A stretch of 64,000 bases of DNA from the NCBI RefSeq assembly GCF_900963305.1, contig NC_042518.1:11608486-11672485 (forward strand), written 5' to 3'. Origin of the DNA: Echeneis naucrates. Its lineage: Eukaryota; Chordata; Actinopteri; Carangiformes; Echeneidae. Numbering within the stretch: the first letter of the stretch is position 1; each line of letters begins with the position of its first letter. Under the pieces are notes generated by a model, which saw nothing but the letters and a program-made list of their open reading frames with translations, ran no database searches and was not told the origin of the DNA. The position numbers and the translations under genes were made by a program. Positions 28,401 to 46,747 of this stretch are shown one piece after another.

Positions 28401-29401
28401 TGCTGCATATCATGAGCCTCCAAAACATCTCTAGCCAAATTTAAAGTGAAAGTTTTGGTTTGCATGGAGCTACTTTGCATGTTGTAATTATAATGCATCA
28501 TATGGGAGAATATGTGTGGTGGATGTACAACAACAAAAAAAAAAAACTAACTAGAAAACGACCATCTGGAAAACAGTTTGGCCTGAGCTGCTGTCTCAGC
28601 GACCTTTGCCCTGACCAACAGCGACATCTGCCCCGCCGCCCCACCACACCTGGAGATTGAGTGAGGAGATGGTGACGTTGTGTCCGGTCTGTCTCATCAG
28701 ATTCTCATCATGTGACACCACCACATGTCCGTCACGTGTCAAGTGGCAGTCCAGCTCCAGCATCTGTGTGCCCTGCTCCACTGCACTGCAGGCACACACA
28801 CAGGTGAGAGAGAAACAAAAAGAGATACGTTTGTACTATCCCTTCATGAAGAGAGGCTGGAAACCCCATGCCATATTAGACAGCTTACATGACTGGATAA
28901 TCACCTCATCGGATAGAAAATATGTAATGTGTCTGTGAACCCGGTACTCACTGTGTGAATGCCTCCATGGTGCCTTCGATCCTCTCACCACATCCTAGAA
29001 ACATTGTAACATCAACAATATATCTAACTTCTCAAGTAATTATTAGATATTAAAGATGCACAAGATCTTTTTTTTTTTTTTTTTTTTTTGAGTATTTTAT
29101 TTCTAGCTCAAAACACCAGGGCAAGAAAGGTAATCTGAAAGATTGTATTTAGAGTTTGTAAATGATATTTTGGTTAAATATTTTTTCACCTTTGTCTCCA
29201 ACAATAATTAGTACAAATATCAGACACTACATTAAGGAAACCTCCCCTGGTCACCCTCTTACCTCCTCTATGTGAGATGTGAGTACAGTAAAAGGCTGTG
29301 CGTTTCTTCTTATGGAGAATATGTGGGTTCTTCAGCAGGTACAACGAGGTGAGGGTGTAACCTCCCAATGCAGGCAGGAGGAAATACAAAATACTGCTCA
29401 T
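25415..29401 (-). CDS. gdpd3: Glycerophosphodiester phosphodiesterase domain protein 3 (GDPD1/3 group)
   Basis: Ten coding exons: 29401-29263, 28994-28952, 28785-28650, 28153-28108, 28024-27906, 27382-27293, 27043-26910, 26619-26560, 26379-26328 and 25543-25415. They sum to 315 residues (human GDPD3 318, GDPD1 314). Family members act on lysophospholipids as a lysophospholipase D. An N-terminal membrane helix (about residues 4-23) precedes the GDPD barrel. Catalytic and metal motifs are HRGG (H44), E53, ELDCH (E71, D73) and VVVSHDENL (H86). A second hydrophobic stretch, GVVLLLLFYSGLLPFVPL, follows. Near the C-terminus are MRKSLFKHLAARGIQ and GATGVMTDYPSVL. The usual ENT triplet reads EGT. The start at MSSILYFLLPALGGY matches human. 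GDPD3 is preferred from VVVSHDENLMRQTGHN and from its place between YPEL3 and MAPK3. Confidence 0.93.
29068..29089. repeat. Poly(T) tract in gdpd3 intron 1
   Basis: About 22 T in a row on the plus strand within gdpd3 intron 1. Confidence 0.85.
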
Positions 29402-29846
29402 CCTGCCCACCAAACACTTCCAATGAGACCCTGATAGAATGTCACCTTATATGCTAAATCAAAAACTGCGAGCAAACTAAACTGGCAGGAAAATGTGTCC
29501 AAGTCCTGAATGGTGATCTCCAACAACTGCCTGTGTTCTTCCTCTGAAGGTCCAAGAGCTCGACTGAAGACAACTGCTTCTCACAGTCTTCTTCGCAAGA
29601 GAAGAGAAAAACTAGACAGACTGGTATGACTGAATGGAAGTTTCATTTCAGAATAAGTTAAGTCTTGCTCTAATTTTTTTTACACCTGAAACTCCTGGAG
29701 CTGTGAAAAAAAACCCCCCCGCATAAAACATGGACTCATAGCTAAGAGTTCACCGCTCTACGCTCTCTGTCTGGCCTCTCCCCTTGCTGTGGCAGGACTA
29801 TTTCACTCTTTTTGAACTGCTTTTGTTCAGTAGAAATGAACAGCTT

Positions 29847-29872
29847 TGTGTGTGTGTGTGTGTGTGTGTGTG
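29847..29872. repeat. (TG)n microsatellite
   Basis: Thirteen uninterrupted TG repeats upstream of gdpd3. Confidence 0.95.
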
Positions 29873-31074
29873 CATGCGTGTCATACCTGGACACTGCATT
29901 TTTCAAATTCTTTTTTTTCTTGCACCATTGTAGAAGAAGAAGAAGAGCTGGATTTATTAACAATAAGCAAGTCTGGTGCAAACAAGGAGAAACCCTTTCT
30001 TCTTTGCCAATTTAGGCATAAACAAAATCAGGCTTTAATAAAAAGAACATATACGTATCAAAGTCCTCTCTGGGAGTGTACATGGTTTCTTAAGATGGGT
30101 GTGTTTGACAAAGGGGCAGCATGTGGAGATATGTAAACTCAAACTTTGACCCACAAGATCAAAAATATAAAAACAGCTACATCTCTGTAGGCGTACATAC
30201 TCACTACACATTCAACACAAAGTCAGCAGAGTGTACGGCTGTATTGTTTAACTTCAGTCACAAAGTTGGCATGTGACATTGATACAACAGACCGAGCCCA
30301 CTCAGGTGCTACAATAAAGCTGGTTTCCACCAGAAGGGAGAAATCTATTCACTGCAGAGCAACGTGACTTTCTAGCCGTTTCTCACATTGCCATGTTTGT
30401 CCTGTTCACCTGTGAAGGATGTTTATAAGCAGGACATTGTGAAAACCAGATCAGATGCATTTTAAACTTTAAATGAGCCTTGTTTCCACTGTAACAATTG
30501 GTGACAAAAAAGACCCGGACACACTCAGGGGTTTTTGCTTGGTCAGGTAAACCAATTCAGCAGCTCTTAGCTGTACTGACATTTAATGTTTTTACATTCT
30601 TGGTGTCAAAATGTCCCTGTAACTGTTTTTTAAATAAATAAATCCGAGCAGGTTTGGAGACCATATTCCATATCAGATCAAGACACCCAAACTGAAAGAG
30701 TCACAAATGTGCAATTTAGACCTTGCAGCCATTTTCGTCACTCACGTTTGTACTCAACATAATTTTGTCAAAATTATTGAACTTGAACTGTATTTTAATA
30801 TATGACCAGGCTGTGGGTCCAGAGGGACAAGGTGAACTTTGTGAAACTGCGTGGAAACTACTGTTAACTAACTAACTAACTAATGTGAAAAACATCCACC
30901 GGCAACAGTATCAGGAAACTTTATTTAATTATAGGTATATAATTCTGTTTCTTTATTAATTGTTTAATTCATAATACCCATAGAATATACAGACTATAAC
31001 CCTCATTAACTCATATCTCTTTGACAGTCTACTTGTGTTTTCTTTAAAATAATTCCTTCTAAAGATTTGGGAGG

Positions 31075-31330
31075 GGGAAAAAAAATAATAAAAAAGAAAC
31101 AAACAACCAAAAAAAAAAAAAAAAAACCAAAAAAAAAAAAAACAAATACCAACAAATCCCCCCCTAGATTTCAGATTGAAAACACTGCCAATAATAATTC
31201 ACACATAAGAGAAATACCAGAAAAAAAAAAAACACAAATAAAAACATCCTAATAATAAAAAAAAGATACAACTTTAACTCCCTTTTATGTAAAAAAAAAA
31301 AAAGAAAAAAAAAAAGATATACAACTCAGC
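31075..31330. repeat. A-rich low-complexity block
   Basis: About 250 bases dominated by runs of A broken by C, G or T (U-rich if transcribed from mapk3). The open frame in it is an artefact of AAA (Lys) codons. Confidence 0.85.
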
Positions 31331-33544
31331 GATATAACAATAGCAATAATAAGAACAGCCATTTAAAAACAATATCTGGAAAGATACCTCAGACAGACAG
31401 GCCTGTAGACTTGTCAACACTGTATGTGAATGCATGGGGTGTGTTTAAGTGCAACATTTCACAAACACACTCCTCAGCAAGAGAAGAAGTGAGTGCGTGT
31501 GTGTGTCAGGAGGAACGCACAATGGGACCCTTTTGGTTCATTCCCACGGTTCCCCAGAGAGATGTTTGGTCTGGTGGCAGGTCAGCGGGGGGTGGGGGGG
31601 TGGGGGGCTGTTCGCATGTTGGTCAAAAAGAAGAACTCTCACAGCAGCAGAGGGCCAAACTGTGAGGAAATAATACACACTTCAAAAGCACACACACACA
31701 AACAACAAAAACAGTCTTGGCTTCATGTTACTGATGAGCAGATACACAATCACTTTTACAGAGACATAAATTACTGCAGACAATGAGCCTCAAACACAAG
31801 CAGCAGGTAAAACTTAAAGCTGGAGAAGCAGGATAGGAGACAGAGGCAAAGAATAAACAAAATAAAAAGCTTGAGGGCAACAGAGTGTGGTGGGAAAGAC
31901 AAAGTGCTGACGTGCTGATTGATTGGAGCGAGATTTCCTGCTTATTTGACCGTATATGATCGGTGAATCGGGGGGAGACGATGGGTTTTGAAGTGGAAAG
32001 CGACATCAAAGTCAGTGTAAGTAAGAGTAAGAAGGTCTTCACCAGTCCCAGTTGATGAGCAGAAAAGGTCGAGTGTCTATAAAAAAAATGGAACGGGGGG
32101 GAGAGGAGGAAGTGGAGGCAGCCCTTCTGAGTAAAGCGTGGTGAGTTTGGAGGGTGACCGGAACAATGCACATCACCACATGCACCAAGGAGCCTCACAC
32201 CGACCCCCGAGTGCTGGCTATGGCTTCTGAGATAACAGCCAATGGTGAAAAACAAACCTATGATTTTTGCATGTGTTGGTCCAATTTGGGAGGGCGGGGG
32301 GGGGGGCGGCTTCCCTTACTGGCCCCAGTGCAAGAAGCAAAAATTAGAGCAGACCCGAGTTGGACCCATGCCTGGTGGGTGGTCACAGAGGAGAGAGCGG
32401 ACACTGACACAAACAATAAACACGTACACGAGGAGTAACCATCTAAGAAACGGCACTAAATCACCCACTTTCAAGAAACACATGACCAGTATGTTCAGAG
32501 GTGGCTAGGAAAACACACACAAACAAACACAGGCAGGGGGGGGGGGGCGCAAGAGCAGAAAAAGAAAACTGGGTATACAGTATACTGTGCAACCATGAAG
32601 GGCTGATGGTCGCCTGGCTGTGTGCTGAGCAGAGTACAGCTCTCCTCTGGGACAGTCCTAGGCTTCACCCTTTTATAGGCTTACAGTTTTGTCAGTCGTG
32701 CAAAGGCTGCCACCGTTCTTGTAAAAGTTCACAACAAAACTAGAGTACACCAGTGACAAAAAATCCACAAATTCAAGCCAGTTACATTCAACACATACAT
32801 GCATCAACAGGTTTTTTCCCACGGCAAGCGCGTCGGCATGTTGTAACAGAGAAAGCACAGGTGTTACTCAAAACATCAGTAAGAGGGGCATTCCATTCAG
32901 ATGAGTGAAAATCAGGGTCCTGTTACCGTGCGTGTGTGGAGATCATGATTTACTGTGACTTTGGGTTTCATCTGTGCTTTCCCTGTCTTGACAAGTCAGA
33001 ACACCCTCCATGGAAAAGGTGTGTACGCTGCTGACAACCGGCATCCGTTTGAAGGAATGAGTGTTAATCCAGATTTGACAGCCTGCTTTCACTACTGACT
33101 GCAAGTGCTTGTCCTGGCTCAACAAGCAGCAGACAGGAACACAGCCCAAAAACAGCACTAAGCAACGGAAAGGCCGATGCCATCCATACCTGCATTTTCA
33201 CAGAACAGGTGTCTGCTACAAAAAATAGATTTGTCCAGTCAGCTGCTATGTGTGTGATACAGGAATGTCATTTAACAAAGGAATGTATTACTATTTGAAA
33301 ATGGGGCTGAATGATGAATTAATTTATTGTATGCTGCTTGCTTCTATTTGTACCAAAAACATAGCGCCTCCTGTTTCGCTCCGTTCATTTTATCTGCCCC
33401 TGTTACAAGTGGTAGGTCAACGTGGTTAAGTAAAAATCTGATATTTCTTAGTTGCTACCCAGCCAAGGTCCTTGCATCTCTCTGCCACTTTGGTAAGTTT
33501 CAGGAATGCATGCATTCATATGAACATCATAATGCGTTTTTGTA

Positions 33545-33577
33545 ACACACACAGACACACACACACACACACACACA
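33545..33577. repeat. (CA)n microsatellite
   Basis: A CA repeat of about 33 bases with one G interruption, in the region downstream of mapk3. Confidence 0.9.
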
Positions 33578-35224
33578 ACGCAAAAAAAAAGAAAAAGAAA
33601 GCAACATACAAATCTAGAAACCTGCCAACATGCCAGTAAAAACACTGTATATTTGCCTCAAAATCAGGTTTTCAAAAATGACTTGCAAATATAAATCCCA
33701 AAACATACAAATACGACAGAACTGATCCAAAAACACTCAAACAACAGTATACAAACGAAAAATAGCGACAAGCGCACTTAAAACGAGAGAAAAAAAAAAA
33801 CCAAAGCTTTTATATTTTTTGTATATACAGACACACACCCGATTAGCATCCAATTTCTTTTAGCCCTCGATTTTTCCAGGATGTAAATTACATGGCGCAA
33901 GACAAGAGCATTATGGTGTTGGTTAATACAGTAGTATGTGTTTATATGAGAGGGAGCAACAGACAGATCAGCGACAGGAGCAGGAGAGATGAAGAAAGGA
34001 ATCTGAAGAGGACAGGAGAGAAGAGGGACTGTGGATAAGCGTAGATGGGACTGGGGGAGTTGGGACATTTGACTGCAGACTAATGTGTGGGAAAAGGGGG
34101 GAGAGTCCAACATGGGTAAAACTGAAACAGTATGAGTACGGACCCTACCACCCTCCCAACCACAGAAATCAAAATTAAACTTAGCTCTCTCTTGCAGTAG
34201 AAATGGATAGATAAGCAGTTAAATGTTCATATTTCTTGTTTTTTTTTTTCTTTTTGTTGGTTTCTAGAAGATTCCATTCTCTTTTCGTTTTAGCATGTCT
34301 GTTGGAGTCTTCTTGTTTTAGCCTCTGCATGGCTTTTTCACTCCTTAGGGCTAGAAAACAGATGCAAAATTTGAGTTAGCGAGTTGTCACATTTTGTGAC
34401 AATATCATTCTAAAGACAACTGATATCAAGTGAAGGTAGCTTTTCAATTTGTTTGTGTTCTGTTTATGAATGATTGGATCGTGAGTTGAGCCTAAAATTT
34501 ACATGTTTAGTCAAAAGTGCAAGAACAACATAGCCAGAAGTAAATATTTTAACTGACCCTGTAAACTCTAACAGAGGTAAACATTTGGGTCAAAACTATG
34601 GCAACTAGGCATTTTAACCTGACACAGTCGTTTTCACTTTCAAGCAAATGGTTTAGCAAGACTGACATCACCACCTCCCCATAGTAACAGAAACAGTACC
34701 TAAGGTCAAAACTAGGGAAACAAGTCCAACGTTAAGTCTTAACCTTAAGTTTGTATCCTCAGTTTTCCTTTCGATGCTGTGAACGTTATTTAGTACTGCA
34801 ACAAATGTGTTGAATCTAATTTTCAGTTACATGGAAAATTATATTAACAGGCTCTTGAGGGAGTATTTAAAAGCCAACAGGAGCAGAATAAAGCCATAAT
34901 CACATCACACGATCCTAGACATGTACACATTTTCTATCTATAGCTGTGTGACAGCAAACGGCTTCACTGGCTGTGACTCCCTTTCTGAACACACGGACGG
35001 ATGGCAGGAGCTCCACTGACATCCAGTGGTGTCAGATCAAACTACTGATTTCAGAGCTCTTCTCCCAGTTCAAAAACAAAGCAGGGACATTTTCTGCACA
35101 TACTGATAGCTGATTGGATTGGTTTCCTTCAACTAGCTCATCCTTTTAACAGAAGAACTTCAACTTCGGTTCTGCTTGATGTGGAAGTGTGTGATTGAGC
35201 TTCATTTTTATGTACCTGTGTGTC

Positions 35225-42255
<7,031 letters not shown>

Positions 42256-43060
42256 TCTTCCTCTCCAATCGGCTCCGTCTGAGTGATTCGCCGAGGGGCC
42301 GCCGTCGCTCCAGGCACCGCCTAATGTCCGTCCGGGGCTTCAACCGAACGGATTGTTTGTCTGAACCGAGTACCGACCGGGCCCTCGAGACTATCGGACT
42401 GTAAATGGATTTCGTGCGCGAGAGCGGATTTGGTCTGAGCACTGAACGTAAATGCGCGTGCCAAACTACGGTAATGCAGGTGCGTTAGATAAAATCTTAG
42501 GGTGACTTGGTATGGGTGGAGTCATACAAGCTGGCTACAGTACAAGTCACAGACACCGCCTCTCCGGATCCATTGTTACAGTGAAACGAGCGCAACCTGC
42601 AAAATAAACATGCAGCAGTTAGAGTGGGCGTGCCCAAGTATGTTTCACGACGCCTGTTGTGGCAAGACGAATAGAGTTCACGATCAGATTTGCTTTTTTG
42701 GTTGGTGTTTTTTGTGATAATCCATCCCGAATAACACAAAGATGACGCGTGTACATTTTGACAGCTCAAGGCCCAAAGATGAGGTCTCTGTAGATGGACT
42801 GTGCATCTTTATATTTTACACATAGTGACTGACTGAAGTGCTGCAGTACCTAATGAGAAGCCAGTTTTGATGTGTCTAAAGGTTTCATACATTCAATCAA
42901 TTGAAAAGAAAATGTGTTATTATTTGCCTTGCGCACATCAATAAACCCAAAACACAACGAAGGACTCCTGTGCCAACTGAAGCACACACTACCAAAGGCA
43001 TTCAATGACCAACGCTGTATGCTGATATTTTCATACATTAATGCCAAATTGAGCATATTC

Positions 43061-43166
43061 GTCGTCTTCAACCGCTCATCCGTTTCCGGGTCACGGGGTG
43101 CTGGAGCCAATCCCAGCCCACACTGGGCGAGGGCGGGGTACATCCTGGAGAGGTCGCCAGTCCAAA
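43061..43166 (-). mobile_element. Truncated SINE copy, 3' part only
   Basis: About 105 bases matching the right half of the SINE at 21519 in reverse orientation (CTGGAGCCAATCCCAGCCCA and GAGGGCGGGGTACATCCTGG). The tRNA-like part is missing. Confidence 0.7.
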
Positions 43167-43589
43167 ATGAACCAATGTAAAATGGAAATAAAGGATCATT
43201 TATCAAATATAATTCATTAAACGTCACACAAGAGAGTTCACTCCTCTTCATCATCTATCAGAGCCATGTATTAAAAAAAACAAACACTCGAGGCCCATTC
43301 TGTGCCTCACCTTTTCCTTTTACATTCACACAGTCTAATAAACATGTCCTTACCCGTTTACCCTTACATATTTTAAGAGGCATATGTTTGCATTTCTCTC
43401 CTTCAAACTATTAAGCAACAGAAATGCTAATAATTTCCCCAAAGTAGGATTTTCGGATAAAAAATGAAGAAGCAATGTGTGAATCGACAAAAATAGGATT
43501 TAAAACCATGTTTGTAAATTTCGGTTTATCATTTCAACACCAGGCCCAATCGCTTTTGTGCTAATGTGCTAAAGAGGTACTCGAACGTC

Positions 43590-43645
43590 GTCACCATGGA
43601 AACCATTGCGACTGCTGTTTCCGCACCCCTACGTTGACGTCAACG
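43590..43645 (+). promoter_or_regulatory. nudt9 promoter: RFX X-box and CRE palindrome
   Basis: GTCACCATGGAAAC at 43590-43603 resembles the RFX X-box (GTTGCCATGGCAAC). CGTTGACGTCAACG at 43632-43645 is a perfect 14-bp palindrome centred on TGACGTCA, the full CREB/ATF site. They lie 65-120 bases upstream of the nudt9 start codon. Confidence 0.6.
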
Positions 43646-43709
43646 CGCAGGACAGTGCATTTCCTGGTTACGGTGCGGACTGCTGCATGTTGTGGCTGAA
43701 CTGATATTG

Positions 43710-46517
43710 ATGAGTTTGTCTCAGGGAATGGTTCACTTCTTACTGCGACGAGACTGGATCCACCGAGTTCGGCTGGCGCTCACTCTGCTTGGCCTCCCGT
43801 ACACCATCTGCACCTCTGGAGTGAGGTATGGACTCTAACCTTAGTCCTGAAGATATGTCTGAAGCTATGGACATTTGTTGATAGGACTGATTGGGCTTTT
43901 AGCAAACATTGCAATGGAAAGTAGACTTCCTGATTTGCCTAAGCAGTTAAGTCAGTATTGCAGTAGTCATAACCATCCACTGTGTTTGATGCAACCAATC
44001 CACCCATTAAAATATACAACGTATAGCAACAATGTGGCAATGCACTGATGTCCAGAAAGGCTGTTGAAAGTCAAACGTAACATTCTATTCATTATATATG
44101 TATATATATATATATATATATATTATCAATTATTATCAATTGTTTGACATCTATTATCAAGATGTCAAACAAATTTAAACAAATACGAATTCAAGCTTGC
44201 CACATTAGACTATTATTAATCTAGGCAACAGATGGGCACAGTGTTGTGTTACAATAACTTAACATTCTTTAATGATCTGAATGGATGTCCCATGATATTG
44301 TAGCTGCAGTGAAGGCAGAGCTAACGTACTGGATTTCAAAGTCTCTCATTTCTTCCCCTGCAGGTCTTCTGTCTCCTGTTCATTGTCTCATCCCTTCAGA
44401 AGCAGGCAAACCACCAGACCAATCCCAGCTAGTTGTAACTTCTACATGACCAGTGTTACAATGCCATCCTCAGCTGCACCTCATGTGAAGTCAAGGTGTC
44501 CTCAGTATCCAGGGTCCAGCATCAATCGTTTCCCCGTCCCTGACGACAAGGTCGACTGGGGTAAGAACTGGCCACAGTATAAACCAGTAAGCTACACAGA
44601 CCCTTTGGTGCTAAAGAAGCCTGTATGGGCGGATCCTGATATTGGGTGAGCAACATTTACCTAACTTACAATGCATCATATATATTTGATAAAATACTGC
44701 ATGTAGAGTTTGTTATGTAGTAGTTCATTCATTGAAGTTTTGGTGACGTTTGTTTATTTTACAGCTCTTTTTCACCACGTTTCAACACAGTGGATGGTAC
44801 TGTGGATAGGACAGGCTTTGATAGCAGCTACAAAGTGGATAAGGGACAGCCACTGTAAGTTATTGAGAACCAAGAGAAATGGTTTTTACTTATGGTTTAC
44901 ATCTGTATTCTGTGATTTTCAAGCTTTGAGGAGTACCAAACAAACTATATGAAAATGACATTATCACGACATTGTATAGGCTACTATATCCATTTATGTA
45001 GTTTTAAAAGACATCTAGTTCATAATTTTCTTAATGTTACTTTTCCATTCACTAGTAGTTGCATAGAGCTGCTGTCTTAGAAGTATTATCAATCCTTTTA
45101 CGTTCCTGAATTATTCAATCAAATGTTAATGTCTACGGCATTACTTAATGAAGCCATAAGACTAATATAGAAACATGTCATGATGCAGGCCCTTTACTGT
45201 TCTGCTGAAGAGTTTTGAATTTGTATAGGTGTATTGTATAAAGCTATTTTGACCAAAATAGCATCTTAAAACTGTTAAGAAATTAATCAGCAGCTTCACT
45301 GTTTTCACTTGTGTAGAAATCCTCATGGACGCACAGGTGTGACTGGTAGAGGTCTGCTGGGACGATGGGGACCCAATCACGCAGCAGATCCGATTGTCAC
45401 CAGGTGACGACTTCTTTATTTTACACATAAAAGTACTTGCTAACCGGGTTTATTTTTCAACTTCATTAAAGAATGACTCAAATGTGAGCATACAATATTA
45501 TAACAATTTTTTGTTATGTAAGAAAGATCAAGTTGCTCACCTTGCTAAAGAACAGGGAGCTTTTCACTTTTATTTTGATAAATGCCTGATGTACACCACT
45601 GTCTGGCAGATGGAAAGTTGATGCCAAAGGAGCGAAGATACTTCACCCAGTCTCCAAACGGCCTATCCTGCAATTTGTGTCCATCAAGAGGAAAGACTGC
45701 GGGGAGTGGGCCATTCCTGGGGTTGGTGGCAGTAAAATTTTAAATATTATTGATTTTATCTGTGGTTTTGTACTCCACGTTCTACGAAACCTATTCTCTC
45801 ATACAGCATCATTTAACCTTCCTTTTTACGATGCTGACTGTGATTTGCTCAGAGCTATTCAAGGAGTATGAAAATGAAATTGCAATCAGGACACAGAGGG
45901 ATAGCAGTTTTGAGTATGTCAGATATCAGAGTCCTATGACTTGTTTGTTCATGTGTATGCGCATGCATGTGTTGTAGGGGATGGTAGATCCAGGGGAACA
46001 GCTCTCTGTCACACTGCAGCGAGAGTTCTCAGAAGAAGCGCTGAACTCCCTGTCAATGTCACCATCTGAGAGAACAAAAATTCATGAGCGCATCACCAAA
46101 CTCTTCAAGTCACCGGGCTTTCAGGTCAGCAGTTGAAAAAGACGCTTCTGCTTACTGTCAGCTTTTAGTAGATAGGTGCTTCCTCACACCTTTGTATCCC
46201 TCAGGTCTATAAAGGCTATGTAGATGATCCTAGAAATACTGACAATGCTTGGATGGAGACAATTGCTGTCAACTTCCACGATGAATCAGGTATCAAAGAA
46301 ATGATTGTTGGTTTTTTTTCTCCATTTTCACATTTTTGTGGGACAATGAGATGTCTTTGTTCTTACTGTAGGCAACAGTGTGAGTGAGCTGCCGCTGCAA
46401 GCTGGTGATGATGCAGGGCATGTCCAGTGGGTTGATGTGGACTCGTCTTTTGCCCTCTATGCAAGCCATTCCCACTTCCTGGAGCTGGTGGCTAAAGAGA
46501 GGAATGCTCACTGGTAA
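43710..46517 (+). CDS. nudt9: ADP-ribose pyrophosphatase, mitochondrial (Nudix hydrolase 9)
   Basis: Eight coding exons: 43710-43825, 44364-44645, 44765-44854, 45317-45403, 45610-45721, 45978-46124, 46205-46289 and 46372-46517, giving 354 residues (human 350). It hydrolyses ADP-ribose to AMP and ribose 5-phosphate; the related NUDT9-H domain gates TRPM2. The first exon encodes a basic, hydrophobic leader consistent with mitochondrial import. Family blocks are [77 protein letters not shown] and [16 protein letters not shown]. The Nudix box runs from G230 through E236 to REFSEEAL (244-251), with Leu in place of the last Gly as in human NUDT9. An in-frame second ATG at 43728 is an alternative start. 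The exon 5 donor is GTTGGT, weak but required by the frame. Confidence 0.95.
44006..44046. repeat. 41-bp exact duplicate, copy 1
   Basis: A 41-base segment in nudt9 intron 1 (containing ATACAACGTATAGCAACAAT) that recurs without a mismatch at 46707-46747 in the same orientation. Confidence 0.95.
44094..44123. repeat. (TA)n microsatellite
   Basis: About 30 bases of TA repeat with one G, in nudt9 intron 1, directly left of a strong inverted repeat. Confidence 0.9.
44140..44172. repeat. Inverted repeat, 13-bp perfect arms, 7-base loop
   Basis: TTGTTTGACATCT and its exact reverse complement flank the loop ATTATCA, in nudt9 intron 1. The loop sequence also occurs twice just to the left (TATTATCAAT repeated). 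It may be a remnant of a small DNA-transposon end, or a simple hairpin. Confidence 0.8.
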
Positions 46518-46706
46518 CTGAGGATGATAAACTATTCTAATATGAGAATGAAGGCAGCCTTAAGGGAATCATTGCTATGTGTTAGCTTAAAGCACCAGTG
46601 TATTCAGGATGCATGACCCCAACTTCATGTATTTCACTAATTTAAACATTATAATCGCAGTGACAGTAGTTAAAGCCTCATGTCAGGAGTGTGATGGTCA
46701 TATGTA

Positions 46707-46747
46707 ATTAAAATATACAACGTATAGCAACAATGTGGCAATGCACT
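46707..46747. repeat. 41-bp exact duplicate, copy 2
   Basis: Second copy of the 41-base segment found at 44006-44046, located about 190 bases after the nudt9 stop codon. Flanking bases outside the 41 do not match. Confidence 0.95.

Larger units (their letters stand above)
29402..35224. other. gdpd3 upstream flank and mapk3 3' UTR/intergenic
   Basis: Nearly 6 kb without a protein-like frame on either strand; all open frames are short and low-complexity. The right part must include the mapk3 3' UTR. Possible minus-strand AATAAA sites include 30920-30925, which would make a very long UTR, so its end is unknown. The stretch holds GT and CA microsatellites, an A-rich block (31075-31330) and several G-runs between 31587 and 32550. 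Confidence 0.5.
42256..43709. promoter_or_regulatory. Divergent mapk3/nudt9 intergenic region
   Basis: The left side (to about 42480) is the GC-rich mapk3 5' UTR and promoter. The right side (43560-43709) is the nudt9 promoter. Between them lies a truncated SINE copy and AT-rich sequence. The two genes are head to head but about 1.45 kb apart, so a single shared core promoter is unlikely. Confidence 0.5.

Noticed and set aside
31728-32255. 175-codon minus-strand frame
   Set aside because: Ser/Leu-rich low-complexity reading of the region downstream of mapk3. No recognisable motif and no splice sites joining it to a gene.
42256-43709. A bidirectional mapk3/nudt9 promoter
   Set aside because: The two starts are about 1.45 kb apart, each with its own GC-rich block, with repeat sequence between them.
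44006-46747. The paired 41-bp repeats as LTR-like or target-site ends of one inserted element
   Set aside because: The interval between them holds nudt9 exons 2-8 with normal introns, so it is host gene sequence, not an element.
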